A DNA stretch of 64,000 bases from Streptomyces sp. F63. GTDB lineage: Bacteria > Actinomycetota > Actinomycetes > Streptomycetales > Streptomycetaceae. The stretch is from NCBI RefSeq assembly GCF_018070345.1, contig NZ_JAGPXX010000015.1, positions 1 to 64,000 on the forward strand, given 5' to 3'. Positions 1 to 7,592 of the stretch are shown piece after piece; position 1 is the first letter of the stretch, and each line of letters begins with the position of its first letter. The translations under genes were made by a program, and so were the position numbers. The notes beneath the pieces were generated by a model, which was given only the letters and a program-made list of their open reading frames with translations, was not told the DNA's origin and did not search any database.

Positions 1-1
1 G

Positions 2-130
2 CGGCAGCGCGCCGACTTCCACCACAAGACCGCCCGCGCGCTCATCACCGACCACGACGTGATCGCGCACGAGCGGCTGAACACATCGGGCATGACCCGC
101 ACCCCCAAGCCCAAGCCCGACCCCGACCGC
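2..130 (+). pseudogene. TnpB-type (IS200/IS605 OrfB) protein fragment, cut by window edge
   Basis: The frame opening at base 2 reads RQRADFHHKTARALI, then VIAHERLNTSGMTR and PKPKPDPD. This is the pattern of the central part of TnpB/OrfB proteins of IS200/IS605-type elements (an RQ.DFHHK stretch, then a hydrophobic strand ending in the catalytic-region E and LN..GM). The upstream part lies outside the window. Similarity stops after about base 130, where the same frame enters an unrelated Uma2-family protein, so the C-terminal zinc-ribbon and last catalytic segment are missing. It should be inactive as a nuclease or transposition protein. Identification rests on motif recall only. Confidence 0.6.
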
Positions 131-721
131 GAACGGCAGAAGGCCACTCCGGACACCTGGATGTACCCGCCCCAGGAGGGCTGGACCTACGAGCAGGTGA
201 AGGACCTCGACCTTCCCTTCGACTGGGACTTGGTGGACGGAAACATCGTGGTACGCGGAATGACGAGCTGGTGGCACAACCGGGTCCGTGACCGGAGCTA
301 CCACCGGCTGGAGAGCCTCGTTCAAGAGCCCTTCACCGTGGCCACCGATCAGTGTGTCCTCGTGGACGATTACAACCCGGCGAAACCCGATGTGGTGGTT
401 TTCGACGAGCGGGATCTTGATCTCTTCTCCCTGGAATGTGTGCCGGCCGAGAAGGTCTCACTGGTGGTCGAGGTGGTGTCCCCGGGCTCCCGGCAGGACG
501 ACCGGGTGCGGAAACCGGCGATGTTCGCCCAGGTGAAGGTGCCGTATTACTGGCGGGTGGAACGTGGCGAGGACGGTCTTCCAGAGGTGCACGAGCTGTG
601 GCTCCACCGTGACCTGGGCACATCCATCCCGGCTCCCACGTATCCCACCCACACCGGCAAGCTGAGCACGGACTTCCCTTTTCCGGTCTCGATCGACTTG
701 GCGGGTCTGGTCGGGCGCTGA
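92..721 (+). CDS. Uma2-family putative endonuclease (DUF820), N-terminus replaced by TnpB remnant
   Basis: From WMYPPQEGWTYEQVKDL onward this is a standard actinobacterial Uma2 protein with a PD-(D/E)XK-like core: PDVVVF supplies the aspartate, VVEVVSPGS the glutamate, and RKPAMFAQVKVPYYWRVE the lysine and the family hallmark. Uma2 proteins are predicted nucleases of unknown target. The start is uncertain. The first ATG inside recognisable Uma2 sequence is at 161, the ATG at 92 lies in the TnpB remnant, and neither has a well-spaced ribosome site; the native start seems lost at the junction. The frame stays open from base 2 to 721, so a chimera could be made if transcription comes from upstream. 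Confidence 0.7.
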   Translation: MTRTPKPKPDPDRERQKATPDTWMYPPQEGWTYEQVKDLDLPFDWDLVDGNIVVRGMTSWWHNRVRDRSYHRLESLVQEPFTVATDQCVLVDDYNPAKPDVVVFDERDLDLFSLECVPAEKVSLVVEVVSPGSRQDDRVRKPAMFAQVKVPYYWRVERGEDGLPEVHELWLHRDLGTSIPAPTYPTHTGKLSTDFPFPVSIDLAGLVGR

Positions 722-778
722 GCGAGGGCACCGGCCCCCGCCGCGCCGTCCCCGGCCGGGACCGGACACAATGGAGCG

Positions 779-1471
779 GTGACCCGAGCCTCCCTGGACA
801 AGCAGCCGCACGAAGTCGCCGCCATGTTCGACGACGTGGCGCCCAAGTACGACCTCACGAACGACGTGCTGTCGCTGGGCCAGGCCCGGCTCTGGCGCAA
901 GGCCGTGGTGCGGGCCGTGGACGCCCGCCCCGGTGAGCGGGTGCTCGACCTGGCCGCCGGCACCGGCACCTCCTCCCAGCCCTTCGCCGCCGCCGGCGCG
1001 TACGTCGTCCCGTGCGACTTCTCCCTCGGCATGCTCCGCGAGGGCCGCACGCGGCAGCCGCATCTGCCGTTCACTGCGGGGGACGCGACGAAGCTGCCCT
1101 TCGCCGACGGGGTCTTCGACGCCGTGACGATCTCCTTCGGCCTGCGGAACGTCCAGGACACCGACGCCGCCCTGGCTGAACTGCTGCGGGTGACGAAGCC
1201 CGGCGGCCGCGTGGTGATCTGCGAGTTCAGCCACCCCGTCCTGGCCCCGCTGCGCACCGTCTACACCGAGTACCTGATGCGGGCCCTGCCGCCCATCGCG
1301 ACCACGGTCTGCAGCAACCCCGACGCGTACGTCTACCTCGCCGAGTCGATCCGCGCCTGGCCCGACCAGCCGGCGCTGGCCGCCCGGCTGCAGAAGGCCG
1401 GCTGGTCGAAGGTGGCCTGGCGCAACCTGACCGGCGGCATCGTGGCCCTCCACCGGGGCGTCCGGGCCTGA
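779..1471 (+). CDS. menG: Demethylmenaquinone methyltransferase
   Basis: A 230-residue class I SAM methyltransferase of the UbiE/MenG family, the normal length. The SAM-binding glycine motif is VLDLAAGTG (residues 55-63). [14 protein letters not shown] (about 119-132) is the family signature, followed by [17 protein letters not shown]. It methylates demethylmenaquinone in the last step of menaquinone synthesis. Streptomycetes respire with menaquinone, so MenG rather than UbiE fits. The GTG start is supported by GGAG a few bases upstream. It stands alone here, but a geranylgeranyl reductase, a polyprenyl synthase and two complex I operons lie in the same region, all linked to the quinone pool. 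Confidence 0.92.
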   Translation: MTRASLDKQPHEVAAMFDDVAPKYDLTNDVLSLGQARLWRKAVVRAVDARPGERVLDLAAGTGTSSQPFAAAGAYVVPCDFSLGMLREGRTRQPHLPFTAGDATKLPFADGVFDAVTISFGLRNVQDTDAALAELLRVTKPGGRVVICEFSHPVLAPLRTVYTEYLMRALPPIATTVCSNPDAYVYLAESIRAWPDQPALAARLQKAGWSKVAWRNLTGGIVALHRGVRA

Positions 1472-1618
1472 ACGGCGCGGCCGTGGGCCGGTGACCGGTG
1501 GACGGTGGCCGGGCGGACGTCCGGGGTCCGGGCTCGGGGGACGAGGGGCGCGGGGTGGCCGTGGTGGACGGCGAAGCGGCGGATCATCGGCGCCGTGCGA
1601 GCAGTGCAGGCCCCCGGC

Positions 1619-3280
1619 TCATCCCCTGGCCTCGGTGGCTCCCTCGCCGCCGTCCCGTCGCAGCAGCCGGTCGAGGGCCTCGGCCGTGGCCGTGGCCGCC
1701 AGGGGGTACGGCTGGAGGACGAGGTCGGCGCCCGCCCCGTCGAGCAGTTCGGCGTCGTGCCCGGAGCGGGCGGTGAGCACCACGCTGCCCTCGTAGCCGA
1801 GCTGCCGCAGGCCCTGGACGAGGGCTTTTCCCTCCTCCGGAAGGGGCACGGTGCTGATCACGCAGCGGGCCCGGGCCAGGGGCAGGGATTCGAGGAGGTG
1901 CATGTCCTCCACGCAGCCGAACATGGCGTCGACGCCCTCCCGGTCGTTGCGGGCGACGCGGTGGGGGTCGAAGTCCAGGGCGAGGACGCGGTGTCCGGCC
2001 CGGCCGAGCCGGTCGGCGAGGGCCCCGCCGAAGCGGCCCAGGCCGTAGAGGACCACGTCGGCCTCCCGCTCGTTCCCTTCGAGGTCCCGTTTCCTGGCCT
2101 CCGTCCGTTCCAGTACGGACAGCCGGCGCTCCAGGCGTGCGTAGATCTGCTGGGAGTAGAGGATCAGGTAGGTGGATACGCCGATGGTGACGAGGCCGAC
2201 GACGGTGATGAGGCTGACCGTGGCCCCGGTGAGATGGCCGAGGCTGAGACCGAGGGCCGCGAGGATGAGGGAGAACTCGGAGATCTGCGCCCCGGCCAGC
2301 CCGGCCAGGAACCCCACCCGTACCGGATAGCGCATGGCTGTCACGATCAGGATGACGATCAGCGGGTTGCCCACGAGGACGAAGACGGAGAAGACCGCCG
2401 CGCGGGCGAGCTGCTGGGAGGCGTCGTCGAACTGCAGGAGCGCGCCCAGTTCGAGGAAGAAGAACAGCAGCAGGAAGTCCCGCAGGCTGACGAGCCGGGC
2501 GCCGAGCGCGTCCCGGTAGGGGGTGCCGGCGAGGGAGACGCCCGCGAGGAACGCCCCGACCTCGGTGCCGAAGCCCAGCCAGTTGCTCACCGTGGCCACC
2601 AGGGCGGCGTAGGCCACGCCGAACAGGACGAGCAGTTCCGGGGAGCGGGCCACCTGGCGCACCAGCCGCGGCAGCACCCAGCGCATCAGCAGGGCCGCGC
2701 CGGCCAGCAGTCCCAGGCCCTTGGCGAAGACCAGGGCGATGTGCACGGGCAGGCTGCCGTCGGCCTCGCGGCCGAACGCGGTCAGCACGATCATCACCAG
2801 GATCACGACGATGTCCTGGACGATGAGGAAGCCGACCGCGATGCGCCCGTGGAGCTGCTCCAGTTCCCGTTTGTCGGACAGCAGCTTCACGATGATGATC
2901 GTGGACGAGAAGGTCAGGGCCACCGCCACATACAGGGCCGTCACCGTGTCCATGCCGAGCCCGAGGGCGATCAGAAAGCCGATGACCGAGGTGAACAGCA
3001 CCTGGCCGAGACCGGTGGCCACGGCGATGGGTCCGGTGGCCCGGATCAGGTTCAGATCCAGTCGCAGCCCCACGAGGAACAGCAGGATCGCGATCCCCAT
3101 GCGCGCCAGCAGATCGATCGTGCCGTCCGCCTCCACCCAGCCGAGGCCGGTCGGGCCGACCAGGATGCCCACGCCGATGAATCCGACGATCAGCGGCTGG
3201 CGCAGGCGTACGGCCAGCAGCCCGACGGCCGCGGAGACCGCCAGGACGACGGCGATCAGGGCGAATCCGCTCGGACTCAT
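1619..3280 (-). CDS. CPA2-family cation/proton antiporter with RCK (TrkA-N) domain
   Basis: A 553-residue membrane protein. The first roughly 380 residues hold about a dozen hydrophobic helices of the Na+/H+ exchanger fold, including GFIGVGILVGPTGLGW near the N-terminus and the FSSTIIIVKLLSDKREL segment typical of KefB-like CPA2 transporters. Near residue 410 a Rossmann domain starts at VVLYGLGRFGGALADRL with the GxGxxG nucleotide motif. That domain usually binds NAD(H) and gates transport. The likely job is K+ or Na+ efflux against protons; the substrate cannot be read from sequence. It is transcribed toward menG, with about 150 bp between the convergent ends. Confidence 0.85.
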   Translation of the reverse strand: MSPSGFALIAVVLAVSAAVGLLAVRLRQPLIVGFIGVGILVGPTGLGWVEADGTIDLLARMGIAILLFLVGLRLDLNLIRATGPIAVATGLGQVLFTSVIGFLIALGLGMDTVTALYVAVALTFSSTIIIVKLLSDKRELEQLHGRIAVGFLIVQDIVVILVMIVLTAFGREADGSLPVHIALVFAKGLGLLAGAALLMRWVLPRLVRQVARSPELLVLFGVAYAALVATVSNWLGFGTEVGAFLAGVSLAGTPYRDALGARLVSLRDFLLLFFFLELGALLQFDDASQQLARAAVFSVFVLVGNPLIVILIVTAMRYPVRVGFLAGLAGAQISEFSLILAALGLSLGHLTGATVSLITVVGLVTIGVSTYLILYSQQIYARLERRLSVLERTEARKRDLEGNEREADVVLYGLGRFGGALADRLGRAGHRVLALDFDPHRVARNDREGVDAMFGCVEDMHLLESLPLARARCVISTVPLPEEGKALVQGLRQLGYEGSVVLTARSGHDAELLDGAGADLVLQPYPLAATATAEALDRLLRRDGGEGATEARG

Positions 3281-3493
3281 GGCCCCGTCCGTTCAGGGCG
3301 GGACGCGGAGGTGATCCGCCCTGAACGCGGTGAGGTTCCCGCGAAGGGACGGGTCAGAGGCCGCCGGCACGTGGCGGAGCCGAGCCACCCCCAGCCGGAC
3401 CACCTCGCAAACCCCGCAAAAGCCGCTTTTCGCATGCCTCAGGCTACACATCGGGGGTGCTGCCCTCGCCGCTTTCCGGGCCCACGGGTCCAC

Positions 3494-3528
3494 CGCCGGT
3501 CCGGCGCTCCGCCGGCGCCGGGCCGGCG
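3494..3528 (-). terminator. GC-rich hairpin after the Lrp-family gene
   Basis: Arms CGCCGGTCCGGCGC (3494-3507) and GCGCCGGGCCGGCG (3515-3528) pair over 14 positions with one mismatch across a 7-base loop. The hairpin touches the stop codon of the minus-strand Lrp gene. There is no U-tract, as usual for this kind of genome. The rest of the 3281-3528 gap, upstream of the antiporter, shows nothing definite. Confidence 0.5.
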
Positions 3529-3984
3529 TCAGCCCCCGATCGGCAGTCCCTGCGGCTCCTTGATGCGCTTCATCACGATCTGGGAGTTGACCTCCGTCAC
3601 CCCCGGCAGGGCCGTGATCTTCTCGATCCAGAGCCGTTCGTACGTCTCGATGTCCGCGACCGCGATGCGCAGCAGGCAGCCCGGGCTGCCGAAGAGGCGG
3701 TAGGCCTCGACCACGTCGGGGAGGTCCTGCAGGGCGTCCTCGAAGGCCTCCACCGTCTCGCGGTCGCGGCGGACCTCCACGGAGACGAGCACTTCGAAGC
3801 CCCGGCCGACGGCCGCGGGGTCCAGCAGGGCGCGGTAGCCGCGGATGGCCCCGTCCTGTTCGAGCTGGCGGACCCGGCGCAGGCAGGGGGAGGGGGAGAG
3901 GCCGACCCGTTGGGCCAGTTCCTGGTTGGTGAGCCGGCCGTCCTTCTGGAGTTCGCGCAAGATGCTGTGGTCGATGGCGTCCAT
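3529..3984 (-). CDS. Lrp/AsnC-family transcriptional regulator
   Basis: A 151-residue protein of normal length for the family. The N-terminal helix-turn-helix is typical (MDAIDHSILRELQKDGRLTN, then QELAQRVGLSPSPCLRRVRQLE). From about residue 65 the ligand-sensing RAM fold follows (VSVEVRRDRETVEAFEDAL, then VVEAYRLFGSPGCLLRIAV). Such proteins bind amino acids and control their own gene and neighbouring amino-acid metabolism genes. It is divergent from an asparaginase across an AT-rich 237-bp gap, so asparagine- or aspartate-responsive control of that gene is plausible; this is inferred from position only. Confidence 0.88.
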   Translation of the reverse strand: MDAIDHSILRELQKDGRLTNQELAQRVGLSPSPCLRRVRQLEQDGAIRGYRALLDPAAVGRGFEVLVSVEVRRDRETVEAFEDALQDLPDVVEAYRLFGSPGCLLRIAVADIETYERLWIEKITALPGVTEVNSQIVMKRIKEPQGLPIGG

Positions 3985-4221
3985 GGCGTCATTATCTGCT
4001 AAATCAAGGCGCGTAGATCACAGGAGTTGGCAACTTATTCTGGGCAAAACTGGCTATTCTTGCTGGTAGGGCGAGGTTACTCGTCCGTATGGGTCTTCTC
4101 CGGGCAGGGGCTCGGGCCGCCCACGGGTTCCGTCCCAGGATCCCGGAGCGCGCCGGGCCGTCCGCCCGGGTGCTCTTCCTTCAGTGTTCTTCTCCGGATT
4201 CCGGACGGGCGAGGGGGCAGT
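3985..4221. promoter_or_regulatory. Divergent control region, Lrp regulator / asparaginase
   Basis: Bases 3985-4075 are clearly AT-richer than the surroundings and contain GGCAAC at 4029 and GGCAAA at 4043, plus CTTATTCT at 4034 and GCTATTCT at 4053. This is a direct-repeat pattern of the sort bound by Lrp/AsnC proteins. The last part (4076-4221) is GC-rich leader ending in GAGGGGG before the asparaginase ATG. Exact -35 and -10 elements were not assigned. Confidence 0.45.
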
Positions 4222-5220
4222 ATGCGACGTGTCGTCGTGGTCACCACGGGCGGGACGATAGCCAGCCGCTGGCAGGGCAAGGGATACGCGGCGGACGCGG
4301 CCGGGCAGGACGTGCTCGCCGCCGCCGATCTCCCCGAGGACGTGACCACCGAAGTCGTCGATCTCTTCACGGTCAACAGCCCCCGGCTGACCACCGCGCA
4401 CCAGATCACCCTGCTGCGCGCGGTCCACGAGGTGCTGGAGGACCCGGGCGTCGACGGGGTCGTCGTCACCCACGGCACCGACACCCTGGAGGAGTCCGCC
4501 TTCCTCCTCGACCTGCACCACGCCGACCGCCGCCCCGTCGTCTTCACCGGCGCCCAGCGCCCGCTGGAGGACGCCGAGGGCGACGCCGCCGGCAATCTCT
4601 ACGACGCGCTGCTGACCGCATCCTCCGTCGAGGACCTGGGCACCCTGGCCGTCTTCGCCGGACGGATCCACGCCGCCCGCGGCACGATCAAGACCCACAC
4701 CACCGCCCCCGACGCCTTCCACGACCCGTCCTGCGACGCGGTCGGCAAGGTCGGCTGGGGCCGGGTCACCGTACGGCGCCGCCCCGAGCGCACGGAGGCG
4801 CTGCCGCTGCCGCCCGTCGAGACGCCCCTGCCGCGCGTCGACATGGTCATGCACCACGCCGACGCCGACCCGCTGCTCTTCGACGCGGCCGTGGAGGCCG
4901 GCGCCCGGGGCATCGTGCTCGTCGCCACCGGCGCGGGCAACGCCACCCCGGCGTTCACCGAAGCGGTCACGCGAGCCGTCGGGCGGGGGGTGCTGGTCGC
5001 CCTCACGACCCGCGTCCCGGCGGGCCCCGTCACCCCCATCTACACGGGCGGCGGGGCCGTGGACCTGATCGAGGCCGGCGCGGTGCCCACCGGCTCCCTG
5101 CGCGCCGGCCAGTCGCGCATGGCCGTCCTGGCCGCCCTGATGTCCTCCACGGACACGGCGGAGCGGACGGCCACCCTGCGCCGGATCGCCGACCCGAGCG
5201 AGGCCCCGGTCCCGGCCTGA
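4222..5220 (+). CDS. L-asparaginase
   Basis: A 332-residue asparaginase that hydrolyses L-asparagine to aspartate and ammonia. Both catalytic threonine motifs are present: VVVTTGGTIAS at the very N-terminus and GVVVTHGTDTLEESAFLLDL near residue 85. RGTIKTHTTAPDAF in the middle and VATGAGNATP in the C-terminal domain are also family features. The ATG at 4222 with GAGGGGG upstream places the first threonine motif at the extreme N-terminus, as in cytoplasmic enzymes. The frame is open further upstream to 4027, but that segment has no family similarity. No signal peptide is seen. Confidence 0.9.
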   Translation: MRRVVVVTTGGTIASRWQGKGYAADAAGQDVLAAADLPEDVTTEVVDLFTVNSPRLTTAHQITLLRAVHEVLEDPGVDGVVVTHGTDTLEESAFLLDLHHADRRPVVFTGAQRPLEDAEGDAAGNLYDALLTASSVEDLGTLAVFAGRIHAARGTIKTHTTAPDAFHDPSCDAVGKVGWGRVTVRRRPERTEALPLPPVETPLPRVDMVMHHADADPLLFDAAVEAGARGIVLVATGAGNATPAFTEAVTRAVGRGVLVALTTRVPAGPVTPIYTGGGAVDLIEAGAVPTGSLRAGQSRMAVLAALMSSTDTAERTATLRRIADPSEAPVPA

Positions 5221-5243
5221 CAGGACCGGACACCGCCCGCGGC

Positions 5244-5271
5244 AGCCCCGGTTCCGCCCGGAACCGGGGCT
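5244..5271 (+). terminator. Intrinsic-type hairpin after asparaginase
   Basis: Perfect 12-bp arms AGCCCCGGTTCC and GGAACCGGGGCT flank a 4-base loop, 23 bases after the asparaginase stop codon. Confidence 0.75.
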
Positions 5272-5286
5272 CCGGCCCGCACGGCC

Positions 5287-5334
5287 GTCCGGCCGTACGG
5301 AGTCCCGGGGTCGTCCGGCCGTACGGAGTCCCGG
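5287..5334. repeat. Two direct copies of a 22-bp sequence
   Basis: The 22-bp sequence beginning GTCCGGCCGTACGG and ending AGTCCCGG occurs at 5287-5308 and again at 5313-5334, with four bases between. The core CGTCCGGCCGTACGG also appears inside nuoC near 10389. The repeat lies between the asparaginase terminator and the next gene. Confidence 0.8.
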
Positions 5335-5468
5335 CCGCCCCGCGGCCGTCCCGCTGCCGGTGACCGACCCGGCCGAGCGCCGTCCGCCCCCCTGCATAGA
5401 CTTGGGCCGTTCCCCCGCAGGCCGCCCCGACGAGGGCCTGCGCTCCGCCTCTCGCCGGGAGTGCCGAC

Positions 5469-6755
5469 GTGACCGACACCGACCTCAACGAGCGCAGCGC
5501 CGATGTCATCGTCGTCGGTGCCGGACCCGCCGGCTCGGCGACCGCCTACCACCTGGCGAAGTCGGGGCTGGACGTCCTGCTGCTGGAGAAGACGGCCTTC
5601 CCCCGCGAGAAGGTCTGCGGTGACGGTCTGACGCCGCGCGCCACCAAGCAGCTGGTCGCCATGGGGATCGACATCTCCGAGGAGGCCGGCTGGCTGCGCA
5701 ACAAGGGCCTGCGGATCATCGGCGGCGGGGTCCGGCTGGAGCTGGACTGGCCGGAGCTGGCCTCGTTCCCGGACTACGGACTGGTCCGCAAGCGCGACGA
5801 CTTCGACGAGCAGCTCGCCCGCGCCGCCCAGAAGGCCGGGGCCCGGCTGCACGAGCGCTGCAACGTCGGCGCTCCGATCCTCGATCCCCGCACCGGCCGC
5901 GTCACCGGCGTGGAGGCGAAGCTCGGCGAGGAGAAGACGCCCGTCACCTTCCACGCCCCCGTCGTGGTGGCCGCCGACGGCAACTCCACCCGGCTGTCGG
6001 TGGCGATGGGCCTGCACCGGCGCGAGGACCGGCCGATGGGCGTGGCCGTCCGCACGTACTTCACCTCCCCGCGCCACGACGACGACTACCTGGAGTCCTG
6101 GCTGGAGCTGTGGGACCGGCGCGGCCCGCAGGACCGGCTGCTGCCCGGCTACGGCTGGATCTTCGGCATGGGCGACGGCACCTCCAACGTCGGCCTGGGC
6201 ATCCTCAACAGCAGCTCGGCCTTCAAGGAGCTGGACTGGCGCGAGGTGCTCAAGGCCTGGTGCGCGTCGATGCCCGAGGACTGGGGCTATGTCCCGGAGA
6301 ACATGACCACCCCGATCCGCGGCGCCGCGCTGCCGATGGCCTTCAACCGGCAACCGCACTACCACCGCGGGCTGCTGCTGGTCGGTGACGCGGGCGGCCT
6401 GGTCAACCCCTTCAACGGCGAAGGCATCGCGTACGCCATGGAGTCCGGGCAGATCGCGGCCGAGGTGATCGTCCAGGCGCACGCCCGGCAGACCCCGGCC
6501 CAGCGGGAACTGGCCCTCCAGCGCTACCCGAAGATCCTCAAGGACACCTACGGCGGCTACTACTCCCTGGGCCGCGCCTTCGTGAAGCTGATCGGCAACC
6601 CGAAGGTCATGAAGGTCGCGACCGAACGCGGCCTGACCCATCCGCTGCTGATGCGCTTCACCCTCAAGATGCTGGCCAATCTCACCGACCCGACGGGCGG
6701 CGACGCGATGGACCGCATCATCAACGGCCTCAGCAAGGTGGCCCCGCGGGCCTGA
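5469..6755 (+). CDS. Geranylgeranyl reductase family FAD-dependent oxidoreductase
   Basis: A 428-residue flavoprotein. The N-terminal dinucleotide fold DVIVVGAGPAGSATAYHLA ends in the acidic LLLEK, KVCGDGLTPRA matches the family's CGDGL motif, and LLVGDAGGLVNPFNGEGI (about residue 300) is the second FAD motif. Members saturate isoprenoid double bonds. In actinobacteria the MenJ-type enzyme partly reduces the menaquinone side chain, the likeliest role here because the gene sits between menG and the nuo operon; the substrate is inferred. GTG start at 5469. No cofactor motif is missing. Confidence 0.85.
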   Translation: MTDTDLNERSADVIVVGAGPAGSATAYHLAKSGLDVLLLEKTAFPREKVCGDGLTPRATKQLVAMGIDISEEAGWLRNKGLRIIGGGVRLELDWPELASFPDYGLVRKRDDFDEQLARAAQKAGARLHERCNVGAPILDPRTGRVTGVEAKLGEEKTPVTFHAPVVVAADGNSTRLSVAMGLHRREDRPMGVAVRTYFTSPRHDDDYLESWLELWDRRGPQDRLLPGYGWIFGMGDGTSNVGLGILNSSSAFKELDWREVLKAWCASMPEDWGYVPENMTTPIRGAALPMAFNRQPHYHRGLLLVGDAGGLVNPFNGEGIAYAMESGQIAAEVIVQAHARQTPAQRELALQRYPKILKDTYGGYYSLGRAFVKLIGNPKVMKVATERGLTHPLLMRFTLKMLANLTDPTGGDAMDRIINGLSKVAPRA

Positions 6756-6782
6756 CGGGCACGGGTGGACGCGACGGCCTTC

Positions 6783-6810
6783 TATATAGCAGATTAAAAT
6801 CTGCTATATA
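6783..6810. promoter_or_regulatory. Perfect palindrome upstream of vapBC (operator/promoter)
   Basis: TATATAGCAGATT and its exact complement AATCTGCTATATA are separated by AA. This 28-bp, very AT-rich element ends directly before the ribosome site AGGGAGG and 11 bases before the antitoxin start. Such an element is expected for autoregulation by a VapBC complex, and it also supplies a -10-like TATATA. Confidence 0.8.
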
Positions 6811-6821
6811 AGGGAGGCCTC

Positions 6822-7031
6822 ATGTCCAAGCTGCTGGTCGAGGTGGATGACGACGCGCTCGCCGAAGCCGCCGAGATACTGGGAACGGCGACGAAGAAGG
6901 ACACGGTGAACACCGCTCTGCTGGAGGTCGCCCGGTTCCGCAAGCGTGCGAAGGCGCTTGCCGAGCTCCGGGACATGGGCGCCCGGGGCGACTTCGACAT
7001 CCTGCTCGACAAGAGGAACTATCGCGGGTGA
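6822..7031 (+). CDS. vapB: VapB-type antitoxin
   Basis: A 69-residue protein of the VapB antitoxin type. The N-terminal [20 protein letters not shown] resembles the ribbon-helix-helix DNA-binding half. [18 protein letters not shown] leads to a C-terminal tail ([20 protein letters not shown]) expected to wrap around the toxin. It neutralises VapC and represses the operon. Ribosome site AGGGAGG at 6811-6817. The stop overlaps the toxin start by four bases, giving translational coupling. The preceding perfect palindrome is the probable operator. Confidence 0.85.
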   Translation: MSKLLVEVDDDALAEAAEILGTATKKDTVNTALLEVARFRKRAKALAELRDMGARGDFDILLDKRNYRG

Positions 7032-7453
7032 GTTCGCCTCCCTACCTGATCGACACGTCGGCGGCCGCCCGGTTGCTGCTCAGCGACGAACACGACGGCC
7101 GCTGGGGCGAGGCACTCACTTGCGGGCTGATCGCTCTGTGTGACATCACGGAACTCGAACTGCTCCACTCGGCCCGCTCGGGGCCGGACAGGGAGAACAA
7201 GCAGGAGCGGCTGCGGTGGCTGTTCGGCTGGGCTCCCGTGCCCGACGGCATACTGCAACGGGCCCGGGAGACCCAGCAGCTCCTCACCGACCATGGCGAA
7301 CACCGGTCGGCCGGTCCCGTGGACCTCATGGTCGCGGCGGTGGCCGAACTCTCGGGTATGACCCTTCTCCATCACGACCGTGACTTCGAGACCGTCGCCC
7401 GGCACACCGGCCAGCCCACCTGTTGGCTGGCTGACCCGGACTCGGCCAAGTAG
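7028..7453 (+). CDS. vapC: VapC PIN-domain ribonuclease toxin
   Basis: A 141-residue PIN-domain protein. [12 protein letters not shown] gives the first acidic residue (Asp9), DITELELL (about 39-46) the second acidic cluster, and [10 protein letters not shown] with [12 protein letters not shown] the C-terminal acidic residues that complete the Mg2+ site. PIN toxins of type II toxin-antitoxin systems cut RNA, often tRNA. The GTG start overlaps the antitoxin stop as GTGA. All expected acidic positions are present, so it is probably functional. Confidence 0.88.
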   Translation: MSSPPYLIDTSAAARLLLSDEHDGRWGEALTCGLIALCDITELELLHSARSGPDRENKQERLRWLFGWAPVPDGILQRARETQQLLTDHGEHRSAGPVDLMVAAVAELSGMTLLHHDRDFETVARHTGQPTCWLADPDSAK

Positions 7454-7473
7454 CGCCTTTCCCGGGCGGCCGG

Positions 7474-7522
7474 ACGCGCCGAGGGCCGTCATCCCCGAGC
7501 GGGATGACGGCCCTCGGCGCGT
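7474..7522. terminator. Long perfect hairpin between convergent vapC and NlpC/P60 gene
   Basis: A 22-bp perfect inverted repeat beginning ACGCGCCGAGGGCC with a 5-base loop CGAGC. It is placed to terminate transcription from both sides. Confidence 0.85.
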
Positions 7523-7592
7523 GCGTCGCGTGCCGGGCGGGCCCGGGTGCTCCGGGCGGAGCCCCGGAGGGCCGGCCGGGGGTGGGGAAGCG

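Noticed and set aside
3293-3493. Small gene of 66 codons between the antiporter and Lrp-family genes
   Set aside because: No ribosome site, no recognisable domain, and it overlaps the hairpin region edge; likely a chance frame.
4027-4221. N-terminal extension of the asparaginase from an ATG at 4027
   Set aside because: The segment shows no family similarity and spans the AT-rich control region; the ATG at 4222 places the catalytic threonine motif at the usual position.
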